Shown: positions 11,749 through 22,762 of the stretch, piece by piece | Layout of the letters: the number at the start of each line of letters is the position of its first letter | How positions within the stretch are numbered: the stretch's first letter is position 1 | NCBI GenBank assembly: GCA_946122785.1 | Contig: CAMGYJ010000008.1 | Span: 3,001,742 to 3,065,741, forward strand | DNA from: Linum tenue | Lineage: Eukaryota > Streptophyta > Magnoliopsida > Malpighiales > Linaceae | DNA length: 64,000 nt | Direction of reading: 5' to 3' | Translations under genes and position numbers: made by a program | The notes under the pieces: generated by a model | The model's input: the letters and a program-made list of their open reading frames with translations, nothing else | The model's database searches: none | What the model was told of the DNA's origin: nothing

Positions 11749-12836
11749 GTATCCACCATGGGCGTCCAGCTAAAAGACGGTAAAGAAGCGCTTGTGGGGA
11801 GGCAACCCCACCACGGTTTGCCTTTCTTTCTTATGTTTCGAGTCGGATTGCGATTTGGTTTTGTTTTGGTTTGTTTCATTTGTTCTGGATGATGTCTTTC
11901 TGGGCTGACATCGGACCTAACATATTATGGTTGAGCTCTTCTGTTCCCCTCGAGTTGTGCTGTGTTCCCGACTGGTCCATTTCCAGTCTTCTGCGGTCCG
12001 TGCATACCGGTAACATCGTTCCCCTTTCCTTCCCTCTTCTCCATTGAGGGCAATGTCGATCTTAAGTGTGGGGGGGATGTTTATCTTTTGACTGCATTAG
12101 CTCTGTTTGTGTGCTTGGAGCCTAGTCCACTGTCCAAATTTTTAAAATTTGAGGGCTCCAAGTACGTGTTCCTTGCAATTGCCTGCTCAGTATGCTTTGA
12201 ATTGACAGTCTCTGTAGTGATTTGCAACCTAGGGAGGTAGTGTAGCACTATGGAGGATGTTGATGCATTTAAGAAGTCTCATTTCTTCTTCATATTGTGT
12301 TGGTTGATTGAGTAAATTAGTGATCTTAGGACCCTTGAATTGTGTGGTATTGTGGACTCTCTGCCTGTCATGGACTCTTGTATCATGTTCTGAATGTAAC
12401 AGGTGCTCGAAATGTGCTTTGAAATAACGTCTCCCGTGCGAATAGGGCGAAAGTGTGTAAGGGGAGACGGGAATCCGTTCCCAATTTCCACCTACTACCT
12501 CCAGCCCCCTTACATGTCTTTCCCCCGCACGAGGCTCGAGACACCCGCTCCTGGCAGGGCCGGTAAGAGCCGGGCTCCCGCAAAACCTTTGCTAGGTGGG
12601 AGCCCTCATTTTCTGCAGAAACAGGTTGGAACCCGTGAAAAAAAAAGGAAAACAGAAAAACAAGCAAAAAGAAAAGAAGAAAAGGGTTCCACCCATGTTC
12701 ACAAAGAAAATCGAGCACCTTGAATGAATGTGAGTCCATGATCTTTTGTTCGTGAGAGTCCCCTCATCCACGATTCATTTGTCCTCTGTTCACTATTTGC
12801 CATGATATTGACTCGAGACTAGTGCTCTCGCCGAAG
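11749..12836 (+). other. 3' untranslated part of element B
   Basis: No gene. The stretch after the stop has the AAAGAAGCGCTTGTGGGGAGGCAACCC-like sequence typical after the coding region of this lineage, then a G run at 12068-12075 and an A/G-rich stretch at about 12637-12690. It ends at the junction with the duplicated copy. Confidence 0.5.
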
Positions 12837-14674
12837 AAGGGCCGTGAGTGCAGTGCTGATATCCCGAAGAGATGGAAAAACCGAGCAACCGGTGTATTAC
12901 TGATAGACCGATAATTATACATGTTTTCACCCCTATTCTGAAGTCGTTTGTGATGAGGAATCTCGTATTTTAAGCCGATTTTACGCTAGGTTGTGTGTTT
13001 GTGTCATATTTCAGGTCCCGACGTTGGAATCGAGGCGGAGAAACGAGTTCTGGGTCGAAAGGAGCCGAGTTGGGACTAAGGGGGCTGCAGGAGGAAAATA
13101 CCCGGTCGGATGGCAAAATACCCGACCGGGTATTTATCGTTTTTGGCACCCGTGAGAAACAGAAGGGGGCCCGGGCGAAGGCCTTAAATCCCCGGTCGGG
13201 GATTTTGGTGGTAGACCGGGGATTTTCGCCTTTAGTGGAACGGTGCGTTTCACAATACCCGGTCGAACCATAAAATACCCGGCCGGGTATTTTGACCGGG
13301 TATCGCGACCAGGCAGCTGCTAAAAGAGGAAGAAGGCCAATTTTCAAAGGGTTCCGAGTTTTAGAGAGATAGAACGATTCCTAGAGAGAGAAAGCGACGA
13401 ACAAGAGCCTCCAAGTGCCCTAGATCGATCTTCAACACCATTGGAGCTTGGTTTGAGCTTGGAGAAGTGCCGATTCAACGTCCAGGAGCAGAAATCCATC
13501 TTCACAGTATGATTTCCGCATCTGATTCTGCTTTTGCTTCTTTCTCCATGGAGTAGTTCTCCCATTCATCTGGGTGTGGGAAACCCTAGTTCTGTATGTT
13601 GAGATTGATTGTATGAACCCAAGTACTGATTCTGTGATTGATTATATTCGATTGAGGTTTTATGATTGAATGACTTGAATCCTGATCAAATTCCTGTTGT
13701 TTCTGCTTTAACCTAGAACGAGAATATCTGCCTAGGTTAATAGAGTATCCTTGATTGAAGGTAGGGAGTTGGTGACTTTAGTCGAGGAGCCAACTCACTA
13801 TTCTGTACCGGATTTACTCCGGTAGTGGAGGTTTTGTTCTTAGGGCCTCAATCTGTCGACTCCGGTGGAGGTTAGTCGCCCGCTAGAGAGTCAGATTGAG
13901 AGGGTCTGAAGACCTTTAGTCGAGACTTCAGGCTGTTTAAGAACCTTCCGCAGTATAATCTTCATAGAAACTGAACTTGGTAATTACAATCTGACTTAAC
14001 TGCAGTCTAGGGGAAACCATATCCGGGTGACCTCTCTTGACTTGACAACAAACCGTTTACTTGTTCTGTGTTTTGTTTGCTTGAGTTTCACTAAAAGTTC
14101 ACTGCTAAATAACAAGAATTCACCGAGTAGTCATCACATCTAGGACCCGGGTTGACATTAAAACCCGACCCGCTATACTACGCTTTAGGAATTGGTGATA
14201 CTTGGCCATTTTCTAGGGTGACAGTAGGAGTGAGTCAAGTTTTTGGCGCCGTTGCCGGGGACGGCTAGGTTGTTGAAGAAAAGTGATTTTTGTTACTTTA
14301 GCATTTTCATTTTTGCATTGAGTTTTTGCTTTGTCCCACTTGTGCCTTCACGGGTTTGCTTGCTTGAGTGTGTGCAGGTAGTGCATGACCCGTAGCCAGT
14401 CAGGAGGTTTACTGCCGTTGGATCCAGAGCTAGAACGCACTTGCCGCCAACTTAGGAGACAGCAGCGAGCTAGACTGGTTACGGGAGAGCGCATAGACGG
14501 CCACTTGACCAGCGATTATGAGGAAGAGTACGAGATGGAGGGCGAAGACATCCCACAACCGGGGAATGCTCGACAGGTTCCCCCGGTGAATCAGCATCCA
14601 CCACCACCGCCGGGTCCCACCTTGGAGTACTACTACACTCCACGGATTGCTGACATCCGCCCGGTCATCCTCTA
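12837..14674 (+). repeat. 1838-bp copy of 6928-8765 replacing most of the 3' LTR of element B
   Basis: Offset is a constant 5909 bp with no indel. The copy carries 64 bp of element A (RT/RNase H region), the whole 5' LTR and the first about 97 codons of gag. The only difference I saw is C to A near 14518 (Ser to Tyr). The left join shares AAGGG. The right join shares TCTA with the LTR end, which continues 14671-14696. Confidence 0.93.
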
Positions 14675-16778
14675 GGGTGACAGTAGGAGTGAGTCAATTA
14701 CACCTCGCGCACTCTCGTCAGCGCGGAAACAAGATATTCCCCGATCGAGAAGGCTGCCTTGGCACTAGTAAGCGCTTCACAGAAGCTGCGCCCGTACTTC
14801 CAAGCGCACCAAATCACCGTCCTGACAAACCTCCCACTAAAAAAGATTCTGACTTCAATGGAGGTGTCGGGGCGCATGGTCAAATGGGCTGTCGAACTGT
14901 CGGAATACGACATTCATTACGCGCCAAGGCCAGCAATAAAGGCCCAAATCTTAGCGGACTTCATCGCAGAAGGGGTAACCCTCGAAACAACGCCGGAGGG
15001 CGTTTGGGAAGTCTACGTCGATGGAGCGGCGAGCAAACATGGCGCCGGAGCAGGGGTGGTGGTGCGCACACCTGCCGGCGTGATGCACGAAATCGCAATC
15101 AGGTTCAGGGCGTTGAAAACAAACAACGCCGCGGAGTATGAGGCCATCTTGGCGGGGATGACGGCCGCTCACGACTTGGGAGCAAGAACGATACGGGTAC
15201 TCTCTGATTCCGCCCTGGCGGTCAATCAGCTGAATGGTGCGTTCGACGCCAAGGAGGACACACTGGCGCATTACATGGAGCGCGTTAAGCTGAGAGCCAC
15301 AACATTCGAAGCAGTAACATATGCGCAAATACCAAGGGAGGAGAATGCGCACGCTGACGCATTATCCAAGTTAGCAACGGCTACAGACTTCGAATCCACG
15401 CGCCTTGTGTCCGTCCAAAAAGAAGAAAAAGATACCTCCCCCGAGGTAGCAGTCAACACAACCCAGCTCATGTCAAGCGAAGACTGGAGACACCCGATTA
15501 TGAAGTACCTCCAGGATGGGACCGTACCAGAAGACCCCAAGCTAGCTTGGACTCTAAGGCAAAAGGCGGCCCGTTGCACACTTATCGAGGGAGAATTATA
15601 CCGGAGGTCATACTCGGGCGTCTACCTCAAATGCATCGGGCAAGAAGAGGTGCGCGACTTAGTGCGTGAACTACACGAGGGGCTGTGTGCCATGCATGCT
15701 GGGCCACGCAGCATGGAGCGCAGCATCCTCTTGCATGGATACTACTGGCCGCGAATCAAGAAAGATACGAAAAGCTACGCAGACCAGTACCACAAATGCC
15801 AAGTCAACGCGCGCCAACATCACTTGCCAGCCACCGAGCTTCAGGGCAACTTGAGCCCATGGCCTTTCGCGCAGTGGGGTGTCGATCTCTTGGGCCCCTT
15901 CCCAACGGCAAAAGGGAAGCGCAAGTACATAATCGTGGCAGTAGACTACTTCACCAAGTGGATCGAAGCCGAAGCGCTGGCATCCATAACGGCGCAACAG
16001 GTAACACGTTTCCTGCGCAACAACATTTTGTCGCGCTTCGGGGTCCCAAATGCACTCGTTTTCGATCACGGGAAGCAATTCGATTGCGTGGAGGTGATAG
16101 ACTTCTACGACGAGGTAGAAACCATTGCAAGATTCGCATCGGTGGCTTACCCTCAAGCAAACGGCCAAGCGGAATCCTCCAATAAAGCGATCTTGCACGG
16201 CCTCCACACCCGCCTGAATGAGGCCAAGGGCAATTGGGCGGACGAGCTCAACATGGTGCTATGGGCGCACCGCACTACATACAAAGTGGCAACGGGCGAA
16301 ACCCCTTTCGCTCTCACGTATGGCACTGACGCGGTAATCCCCATCGAGACAACAACACCGACCTATCGGATCACTGAGTACAACGAAGAAGCGAACGACG
16401 AGGCGCGCCTATTAGAGCTCGAGTTGTCGCAAGAAAGGCGCGAGTTAGCAGCCATCAGGCTAGCTGCAATGAAGGAACAGGTAGCCAAGTACCACAACGC
16501 AAGGCTGGTCCCACACAAGCTAATCCTTGGCGAACAAGTACTACGGCGGAACTTCCTCCCCGACCCCAGGCACGGGAAGCTCGCCTCGACATGGGAAGGT
16601 TCTTACTTAATCCGCGAAGTAGTAGGCGCCAACACATTCAAACTCAGCGAGTTGGGGGGCAACAAGATTCCAAGAACATGGAATGCGCAGAATCTAAGGA
16701 AATACCACCGTGCAGATTAGCGTGTACCACGTTCGCAACAGCGCATTAGCGCAATAAATAAAAAGACATGGTTCAAAA

Positions 16779-17170
16779 GAACAAAACTTAGCAATAGTCC
16801 AGCACTATTCGCGTTCACTCAGTTTGAAAAAGAACAAAAAATTAGCAATAGTCCACCACTATCTGCGCTCGGTTCCACGGAACAAAACTTAGCAATAGTC
16901 CAGCACTATTCGCGCTCACTCAGTTCGAAAGAACAAAAAATTAGCAATAGTCCAGCACTATCTGCGCCCGGTTCCACGGAACAAAACTTAGCAATAGTCC
17001 AGCACTATTCGCGCTCACTCAGTTCGAAAGAACAAAAAATTAGCAATAGTCCAGCACTATCTACGCTCGGTTCCATGGAACAAAACTTAGCAATAGTCCA
17101 GCACTATTCGCGCTCAGCTCCGTTAGGATAGTCCAGCACTATTCGCGCCACGATGTTAGTAATGGTCTAG
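16779..17170 (+). repeat. Tandem repeats of about 100 bp in 3' region of element A
   Basis: Copies of GAACAAAACTTAGCAATAG begin at 16779, 16880, 16979 and 17078 (periods 101, 99, 99). Each copy has two half-units that share TTAGCAATAGTCCAGCACTAT. The last copy decays after 17115. Confidence 0.9.
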
Positions 17171-17363
17171 TGCCACTCGCGCCCAGGAAGTTCACCAAAA
17201 TCGAAAGATGTATAGCAATAGTGAAGGAGCGAAGGCGAAAAGCAAACGAGAAAATGCATTTGGATTACTTGACAAAGGGGAACAAAGAAAAGCAACATCT
17301 ACGCGCATAGCGCCATCAAAAGCAAATAAACAAAGAGGAACAATCGACAAACACGCCAACCCA

Positions 17364-20032
17364 CTAGGCTTGCCCTCCTTCATCAGTATGGGACCGCGCT
17401 ATGACGGCCTGCCCATCATCCCTGGTGCCACCGGAGCCCTCCTTACCCGCGTCCTCCTCATCCGCACTCTCTTCCTCCCCCTCCTCGTCATCCTCCGACT
17501 CCGACTCGGACAAGGACTTGTTCTGACTTATCCACATCTTGACGTGCTCGACCATCGCGCGAGTGTCCCAACTGATACCGGGGTTCTCAGGTCGGACTTT
17601 CTTCCCAACCGCGATCACAGCCTTCGTCATGGCGTCCGCCATAATCCTCCCAAAAGGCTGGGACGACTTATATTGGCCAATCGCCGCGACCCGGGCCTCA
17701 CGCACAGCCTCAGCCTTCGCCATATTGTGGAGTTGGACCAAGTCATCCTTCTCCTTTTGAAAGTCCTCGCGGGCCTCCTTCAGCTTTCCTTCAAAATCTT
17801 CTGCCAGCTTCTTCTTCTCCTCAGCGAACTGAGTTTGCAGCTGCGCCCTAATGGCGTCGCGCTCCTCAGTCCGGACGCGCTCCTTCGCAGCCTCCACAGC
17901 AGTCTCAAGCCGGCTTTGCCATACGCCCAGCTCAGTCAGGGCCTTGTTGGCCTCGTGGGTGGCCTTTTCCGCACGGCTCTCCGCGCCGGCGAGCTTTCCT
18001 TCCAGCTGCACAATCCGAGACTCGTCCGTCTTCAGCCTCGCGCGCGTGGAAGCACGATCCTGCTGGGCGCGGAAAGTCGCCAGCAAACCCTGCACAAACG
18101 ACACTTTACAACTTAGAAAAAAAAGAGGAGGAGGAAAAGAAAACAAAAGAATTGTGAGCCAGAACAGAATAACCTTACCGCCCAATGGATCTGAGCCAGG
18201 TCCACAAGAGGATCCGACTTCTCGAATCGGGGGGGGGGGGGGGATGCTAAGCACAGGGCCAACCGCCCGCAAAGCAGCCTGCGCGGTTTGACTATTACAC
18301 GCCGCGCCGGTGTGCAGCCGCACGTCGCGGTAATAGTCAACCCCCGGGACGCCCCCCAACATGTCGGAGAGCTTCAGTTGCCCAGTGGCCCCAGAGCTGC
18401 TGGGAGCCACCACCTTTTCCGGACGCGGGGAGTTGCCCACCCGTTCCTCGGGATCGACGATGACCAGAGGATGCTGGCGCACCTCTTGCATGCGCGCCTC
18501 CGGCACGGTAACAACTCGCGCCTGCGGCTCCACGACCCGCGCAACCTTCTTCGGGTTCCCATCAGCCGGCTCCCTCTCCGACGCCGACTCCTTCCTCTTC
18601 CCGCTACTCGCGGGAGCACTGCTGGGCTGCCCCCGGTCCTTCCTCTTGGCGCTGGCAGCTGGCGCGTTACTACTCTGCGCCCCCTCTTTCTGCTTCTTCT
18701 TCCCCTTACGAGAGGCTTGGGGCGCCTTTGCAACGTTGTCCACCGACATCATGCTCGCGAGGTCGGCGAAATTGACACCTGCACCAAAATATCGTAAGAA
18801 ACCAGTTAAATATGACAGAATGCAAAGGGAAAGGAAAACAACTAACCATCAGCGAAAAGCTCTTGCAAAATGGCCTCGCGAACTCCGCGCGTATAGAGAT
18901 TCATCTTCTGATCTAAACACGCTTGATACTCATGATCAAGCCCGTCATACGCGCCAACGCGAGACTCAAACTTCTGGGTACTACCCTTCTTCCACACAGT
19001 GGGCTCATCCACGTGCTCACTCGCCCACTCCCCCGCCACCGGCTTAACATAGAAGAAGCGCTCAAACCACGTCTTCTTAAGCTTGGGGGAGCCGTAGACG
19101 AACCCATCAGGCCTGTTATCGCGTCGCTTGATGGACAAACAATCACTCGTCTTGCTGGGCTCCTTGATCTTATAAAACTTGCGGAACAGCCCGTACGTGG
19201 GCTGGATGTTAAGCCGCTTACAGGCAAGGCGCAAGCACGAGACGTGCATTATGATAGACGGAGAGAGGCGCCCGACCGAGCAGTTGAGCCGCCTGTATAA
19301 AGCGCACAGCAGCGGGTCGATGGGGAACTTGAAGCCCATCACTCAATACTCGCTATATACCCCGAACCACCCTGGGGGGCAATTACCAACTGTGCTCCTA
19401 ACAGAGGGCACCGCGTACTCCCAGTGCGGAGGCAAACCCAACCCGCGCACGATTTCTTCAACGTCCTCGCGCGAGTAGATTGAAGAATGGTCAGGTCCCC
19501 GCAATAAGTTGTCATGCGGAGCCGGCTGGTCGCCCCACATCTCCGCCCAATCAAGGACGGTGTAAACCGCGCCCATGCAACGAGGACCAAGGCGACTCAT
19601 CGCCTCGGTTACGCGCACCACGTTGACGGGCTCGGCGATTATCGGCGCCGACTCCGTATCAGAATCTTCGCGCTCGGCCGCGCTCGCAGTACCAGTACCC
19701 TCCGCGATCCCGGACATCCCACCGTGGTCGCGTCTGATTATTAGGACGCCCTGGGGCCGCGTACTCGGTCCCTCGCCCCCGGACACCACTGCATCTTCAT
19801 CGGCCTCCGTCTCTCTGAGGTCGAAATCAGGATCCGAGTCGACTCTGGTCGACGGCGTCGACGGAACTCCGCCGTCACCGGACCCACCGCCGTCCTCGCC
19901 GCCGGAATTCGCCAATTCCAGCGACGGATCAGAAGAAATACGTGAAAGTGGGGAAACATTACCTTCTTCGTCTTGTACGATCTCAACCTCGCCGACGTTG
20001 GTGTTGATGTTGTCCATGACAGCAAGAAACAA
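17364..20032 (-). pseudogene. Antisense spliced gene of element A, broken
   Basis: On the minus strand three exons can be read: 20032-18847, 18778-18180 or 18179, and 18089-17364, joined at GT-AG sites. The first exon holds an acidic N-terminus and a region (WFGVYSEY, KFPIDPLLCALYRRL, WFERFFYVKP) that resembles the plant putative gypsy-type transposon domain (Transposase_28). The second is Lys/Pro-rich and the third is a long coiled coil with a Glu/Asp-rich tail. Two breaks are visible: an in-frame TGA at 19345-19343 and a run of 15 C (plus-strand G, 18229-18243) that shifts the frame; 14 or 17 would restore it. Such antisense frames are known in Tat-type elements; the function is unknown. 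Confidence 0.7.
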
Positions 20033-20347
20033 TAGACAAGAACAACGATTGGGGATTTAAGATTGTAAAAGAAGGAGAGGAATCTCGGCGATAAACCAGA
20101 ACACGAGAGAGAAAGAGCAGAGCTCAGATGTGAAGAATGAGGCAGAATGAATCCCACTCCCCAAACGGGTCGATACTTATAGTTATTAGAGGAAGGCGAA
20201 GGGTTAAAGTAACCTCGAAGATCCCAACCGTCAGACGTTTCGAATTTCAAAATTCGCCCGCCCAAACGAACAAACCAGGCAAGGACACGTGGACACCTAT
20301 TCGAAGTAGGTACTAGCCGCTGACGTAACTAGTTACGCACAACGCCT

Positions 20348-20353
20348 GGGGGG
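20348..20353 (+). promoter_or_regulatory. Possible polypurine tract of element A
   Basis: A GGGGGG run followed by CATGG. It would normally abut the 3' LTR, but the sequence after it does not match the 5' LTR, in line with loss of most of that LTR. Confidence 0.35.
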
Positions 20354-20707
20354 CATGGCACACCCGCGAGGAAAAAGAAAAAATCTCGCAAAGATCGCGC
20401 ACACGATTCAGAATCCCGGACCCCAAGGTCCGCGCTCTATCAGGCAACTACAACAGAGCCTCTCGCGCAAGTTACGGAACACGCGAGGAACAATCGCAGC
20501 CGCGACAATCACGCTCGATCAATTGCCGCGCCATCGATGATTCGAATCCCACAAGGACCGAGCGCACGCATCTCGAGCGAATCAGAATCCCCCGGAGATC
20601 GCGCGCTATCAGGCAACTACAACAGAGTCTCTCGCGCGACTACGGAATGGCAAGGCGTAAACGAGAAACCCCGGACCCGCGCCCAGGCCCGAGTCAATCA
20701 AGCGAAG
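20354..20707 (+). repeat. Two diverged repeats before the 3' LTR remnant of A
   Basis: GCGCTMTATCAGGCAACTACAACAGAG-type units occur at about 20430 and 20605, each next to GAATCCC and CTCTCGCGC. No gene is seen. The unit may be part of the element A 3' region. Confidence 0.5.
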
Positions 20708-20739
20708 ACCTCACTCCTACACTCAGTTAGGTTCAAACA
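20708..20739 (+). repeat. 32-bp remnant of 3' LTR of element A
   Basis: It matches the last 32 bp of the 5' LTR (3644-3675) with one difference, and is followed directly by the CTTCT duplication. Confidence 0.85.
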
Positions 20740-22762
20740 CTTCTAAAGTTATCAAAATCTGTCGCTAATAACTTAAGTTTTTTCAAATTTTAATACAAAA
20801 GAAAGTATATTATTATGTTTGGCAACAAATTCCTATTATTGCCTTCTAAAGTTTTGCCTCATCTAATTTTTAACGTAGAAAATAAATTTTTTAGAATTAG
20901 AGGCAAATAAAAGTGGTGTTATTGGCTTATTTCCTTTTGATTTATAGTGATTAGTGATAATATACTTCATGCGACAGATAATGAATGTGCCTCTAAAAAT
21001 GTGTTTTCAGTTACAGCAAATTAATCTGCCTCTGATTTCATTACTATCTATTTTGAAAATAAAATTAGAGTTTACTTTAAATGAAAATTGTATCTACATT
21101 AATTATCATTTAATAATTCTATAATTGCCTTAACAGAATGAGAGAGAGAGAGACATGGCCAACAAACTCGGCCCATCACCCGTAACCTCAGGGTGAACCC
21201 AATCTTTTCCTCAAAGGGACTCCTACTAACCCTTATTTGCGAATTCCTAATCTCCTCATTGCTCCTGCAACCATGTTCTTTATTCTTTTTCCATAGCAGT
21301 GCTGCGGCCATTTTCGTTGGGACGAAACAGGCGAATCATCAATATGCACGAGAAGTGACACTCGCTGCAACCAATGATGGTAATATAATATACTCTTTAC
21401 CCTCCTTGAACTCCATAGCTTCTCTGGTATCCCCTTCCACCATCATCTGGTACGACTTCTTTTGGGGTTTTCTTTCTAATTTTGCTTTGGGCTTTCCCTT
21501 CCAACATCATGGAGTTATGATTTCCACTCCTGAAACTGGTTCCTCCCTTTCAGGGACTAGCGTGAAGAGATCGCATCTGAGGCCATTGCATCATGAACGG
21601 TAATTTAATTACCGATTTCTAAATACTTTGTTCCCACTTCATTTCCTTTGAAGCTACTCCGTAATCAAAATCAATTTTTTTTTATTGAATTTAGGGTGCC
21701 TGAATTACCCTAAATCCACATCGAGAACAGTATCCGAAGAAGGCTGCAATGGTGACTACATTGACGATGAGTATCATGAGCGCTTCATTGGATCAATTCA
21801 AGGAGATTGCTAATTAGTACAAAGGTTGCCCTATCTGAAAATAATTGAAGCAATAATATGCAAAAATTTGAAGTCTGCTACGTGACGAGCTTTTTGGAAG
21901 AGAGGACTATTGAATCTAGTTCTTCTTCTTATGGGAACCAGTATTTTTTTGTATGGTTCCTTATTGTTTGTATGTTTTATATGTTGAGAATTTTGTTTGG
22001 TTTAACCAATGGCTACACGATAGCCGGTAGTATACTACTTAAGAGAGAGATGAATTAACCATTAGAGGCACATAGCCATAAACTTATTTAAAGGCTTATG
22101 CAATTGTCCCCAAAATGAACTACGGCAGTAGAAATATATGCCGCTAAATGTAAAATTAGTAGCAAATATTTGAGCTACTAAAGTGAGGGAAAAAAAATTA
22201 AATTGTAATTTAAAATTTAAATGAGCTGCAAAATAATCTGTCGCAAATTTGTACATTAGGAGCAAATAATATTTGTCGCTAACATCTGCCGCTAAAGAGA
22301 TTTAGCGGCAGCAGTATTGACAGCACACATTTATGTGCTGCTGTATGGCTATCGAGGCAAATAAATGACATATCGTGACAAATACATTTAGCCGCTAAAT
22401 GTTAATTTTCTTGTAGTGTGGTATGCATTATGCATTCAAGTTTTTTCAATATATATTCCTCAGTTATAAGTATATATAAACTTAGTTACAAACCATATTT
22501 CGATGATGGGAAACTGAAAGTCATAAATTTAAAATATAAAATATTTAAAGAATTAGAATTAATACAAATTTGATTTATTAATTAGTGTGTGTTTTTCTCC
22601 CTATCAATATCCTTTTTTCTATTGAGAATTATTGGTGTTGGCATTATTAAACACTATAGGTGTTATTATACTATCTTTTCTCGGGGGTTCTTCCTACTGC
22701 TCATTAGCCAACACGTGAAATCCAAGATATTTAATCTTTAACTAGACAAAGTATATATGTAT

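Larger units (their letters stand above)
6992..14696 (+). mobile_element. Athila-type gag-pro element B, nested in element A
   Basis: Exact 5-bp duplication ATTAC at 6987-6991 and 14697-14701. It has a 5' LTR, a tRNA-Asp-type primer site, one gag-protease frame and an untranslated tail, but no reverse transcriptase, RNase H or integrase core, so it is non-autonomous. The frame is interrupted by a hAT. Instead of a normal 3' LTR it ends in a copy of its own left end fused to the last 26 bp of the LTR. A purine run AAGTGTGGGGGG at about 12064-12075 resembles the polypurine stretch of this lineage. Confidence 0.9.
3725..16720 (+). pseudogene. gag-pol: Gag-Pol polyprotein of element A, split by insertion of element B
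   Basis: The frame runs 3725-6991 and resumes at 14702-16720 after element B plus the duplicated ATTAC; joined it is 1761 codons with no other stop. I chose ATG 3725 because an earlier ATG at 3611 lies inside the LTR. Gag is followed by a zinc-knuckle-like CEFHRATGHQTEDC motif, then protease (LIDGGSAADILF), RT (FLDMFSGYHQIPM, YVDDLIV), RNase H (VYVDGAASKHGAGAG, AEYEAIL) and integrase (WGVDLLGPFP, NGQAESSNK). In the integrase zinc finger the usual first Cys of CxxC reads Tyr (QYHKCQ). B introduces TGA right after VYY, so the protein as it stands is truncated in RNase H. Confidence 0.9.
3069..20739 (+). mobile_element. Ty3 retrotransposon of Tat type, element A (contains nested element B)
   Basis: The element is bounded by a 5-bp duplication CTTCT at 3064-3068 and 20740-20744. 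In order it has a 5' LTR, a primer binding site, one gag-pol frame interrupted by B, a tandem-repeat region, an antisense gene and a short 3' LTR remnant. Without B and its ATTAC duplication it is about 10 kb. Gag-pol order (protease, RT, RNase H, integrase) marks Ty3. The antisense gene and repeats after pol mark the Tat lineage. The 3' LTR is reduced to the last 32 bp. Confidence 0.9.
2971..22418. mobile_element. Non-autonomous CACTA (En/Spm) element, split by nested LTR elements
   Basis: The left end is CACTACAAGAAAATTGAC followed by TTTAGCGGC. The right end is the inverted counterpart, ending TTTTCTTGTAGTG. A 3-bp duplication TGG flanks it at 2968-2970 and 22419-22421, as known for CACTA elements. 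Subterminal TTTAGCGGC/GCCGCTAAA units recur at both ends. The element's own DNA is only 2971-3068 and about 20745-22418, near 1.77 kb; the rest is the nested Ty3 element A. No transposase frame is seen. A 136-codon open frame at 21193-21603 resembles nothing I recognise. Confidence 0.85.

Noticed and set aside
12383..12739. Open frames after gag-pro of element B
   Set aside because: Lie in the untranslated tail with a poly-purine stretch and match no family.
21193..21603. 136-codon plus frame in the CACTA element
   Set aside because: Hydrophobic start looks like a signal peptide, but the rest is low complexity and no family is recognised; not called as a gene.
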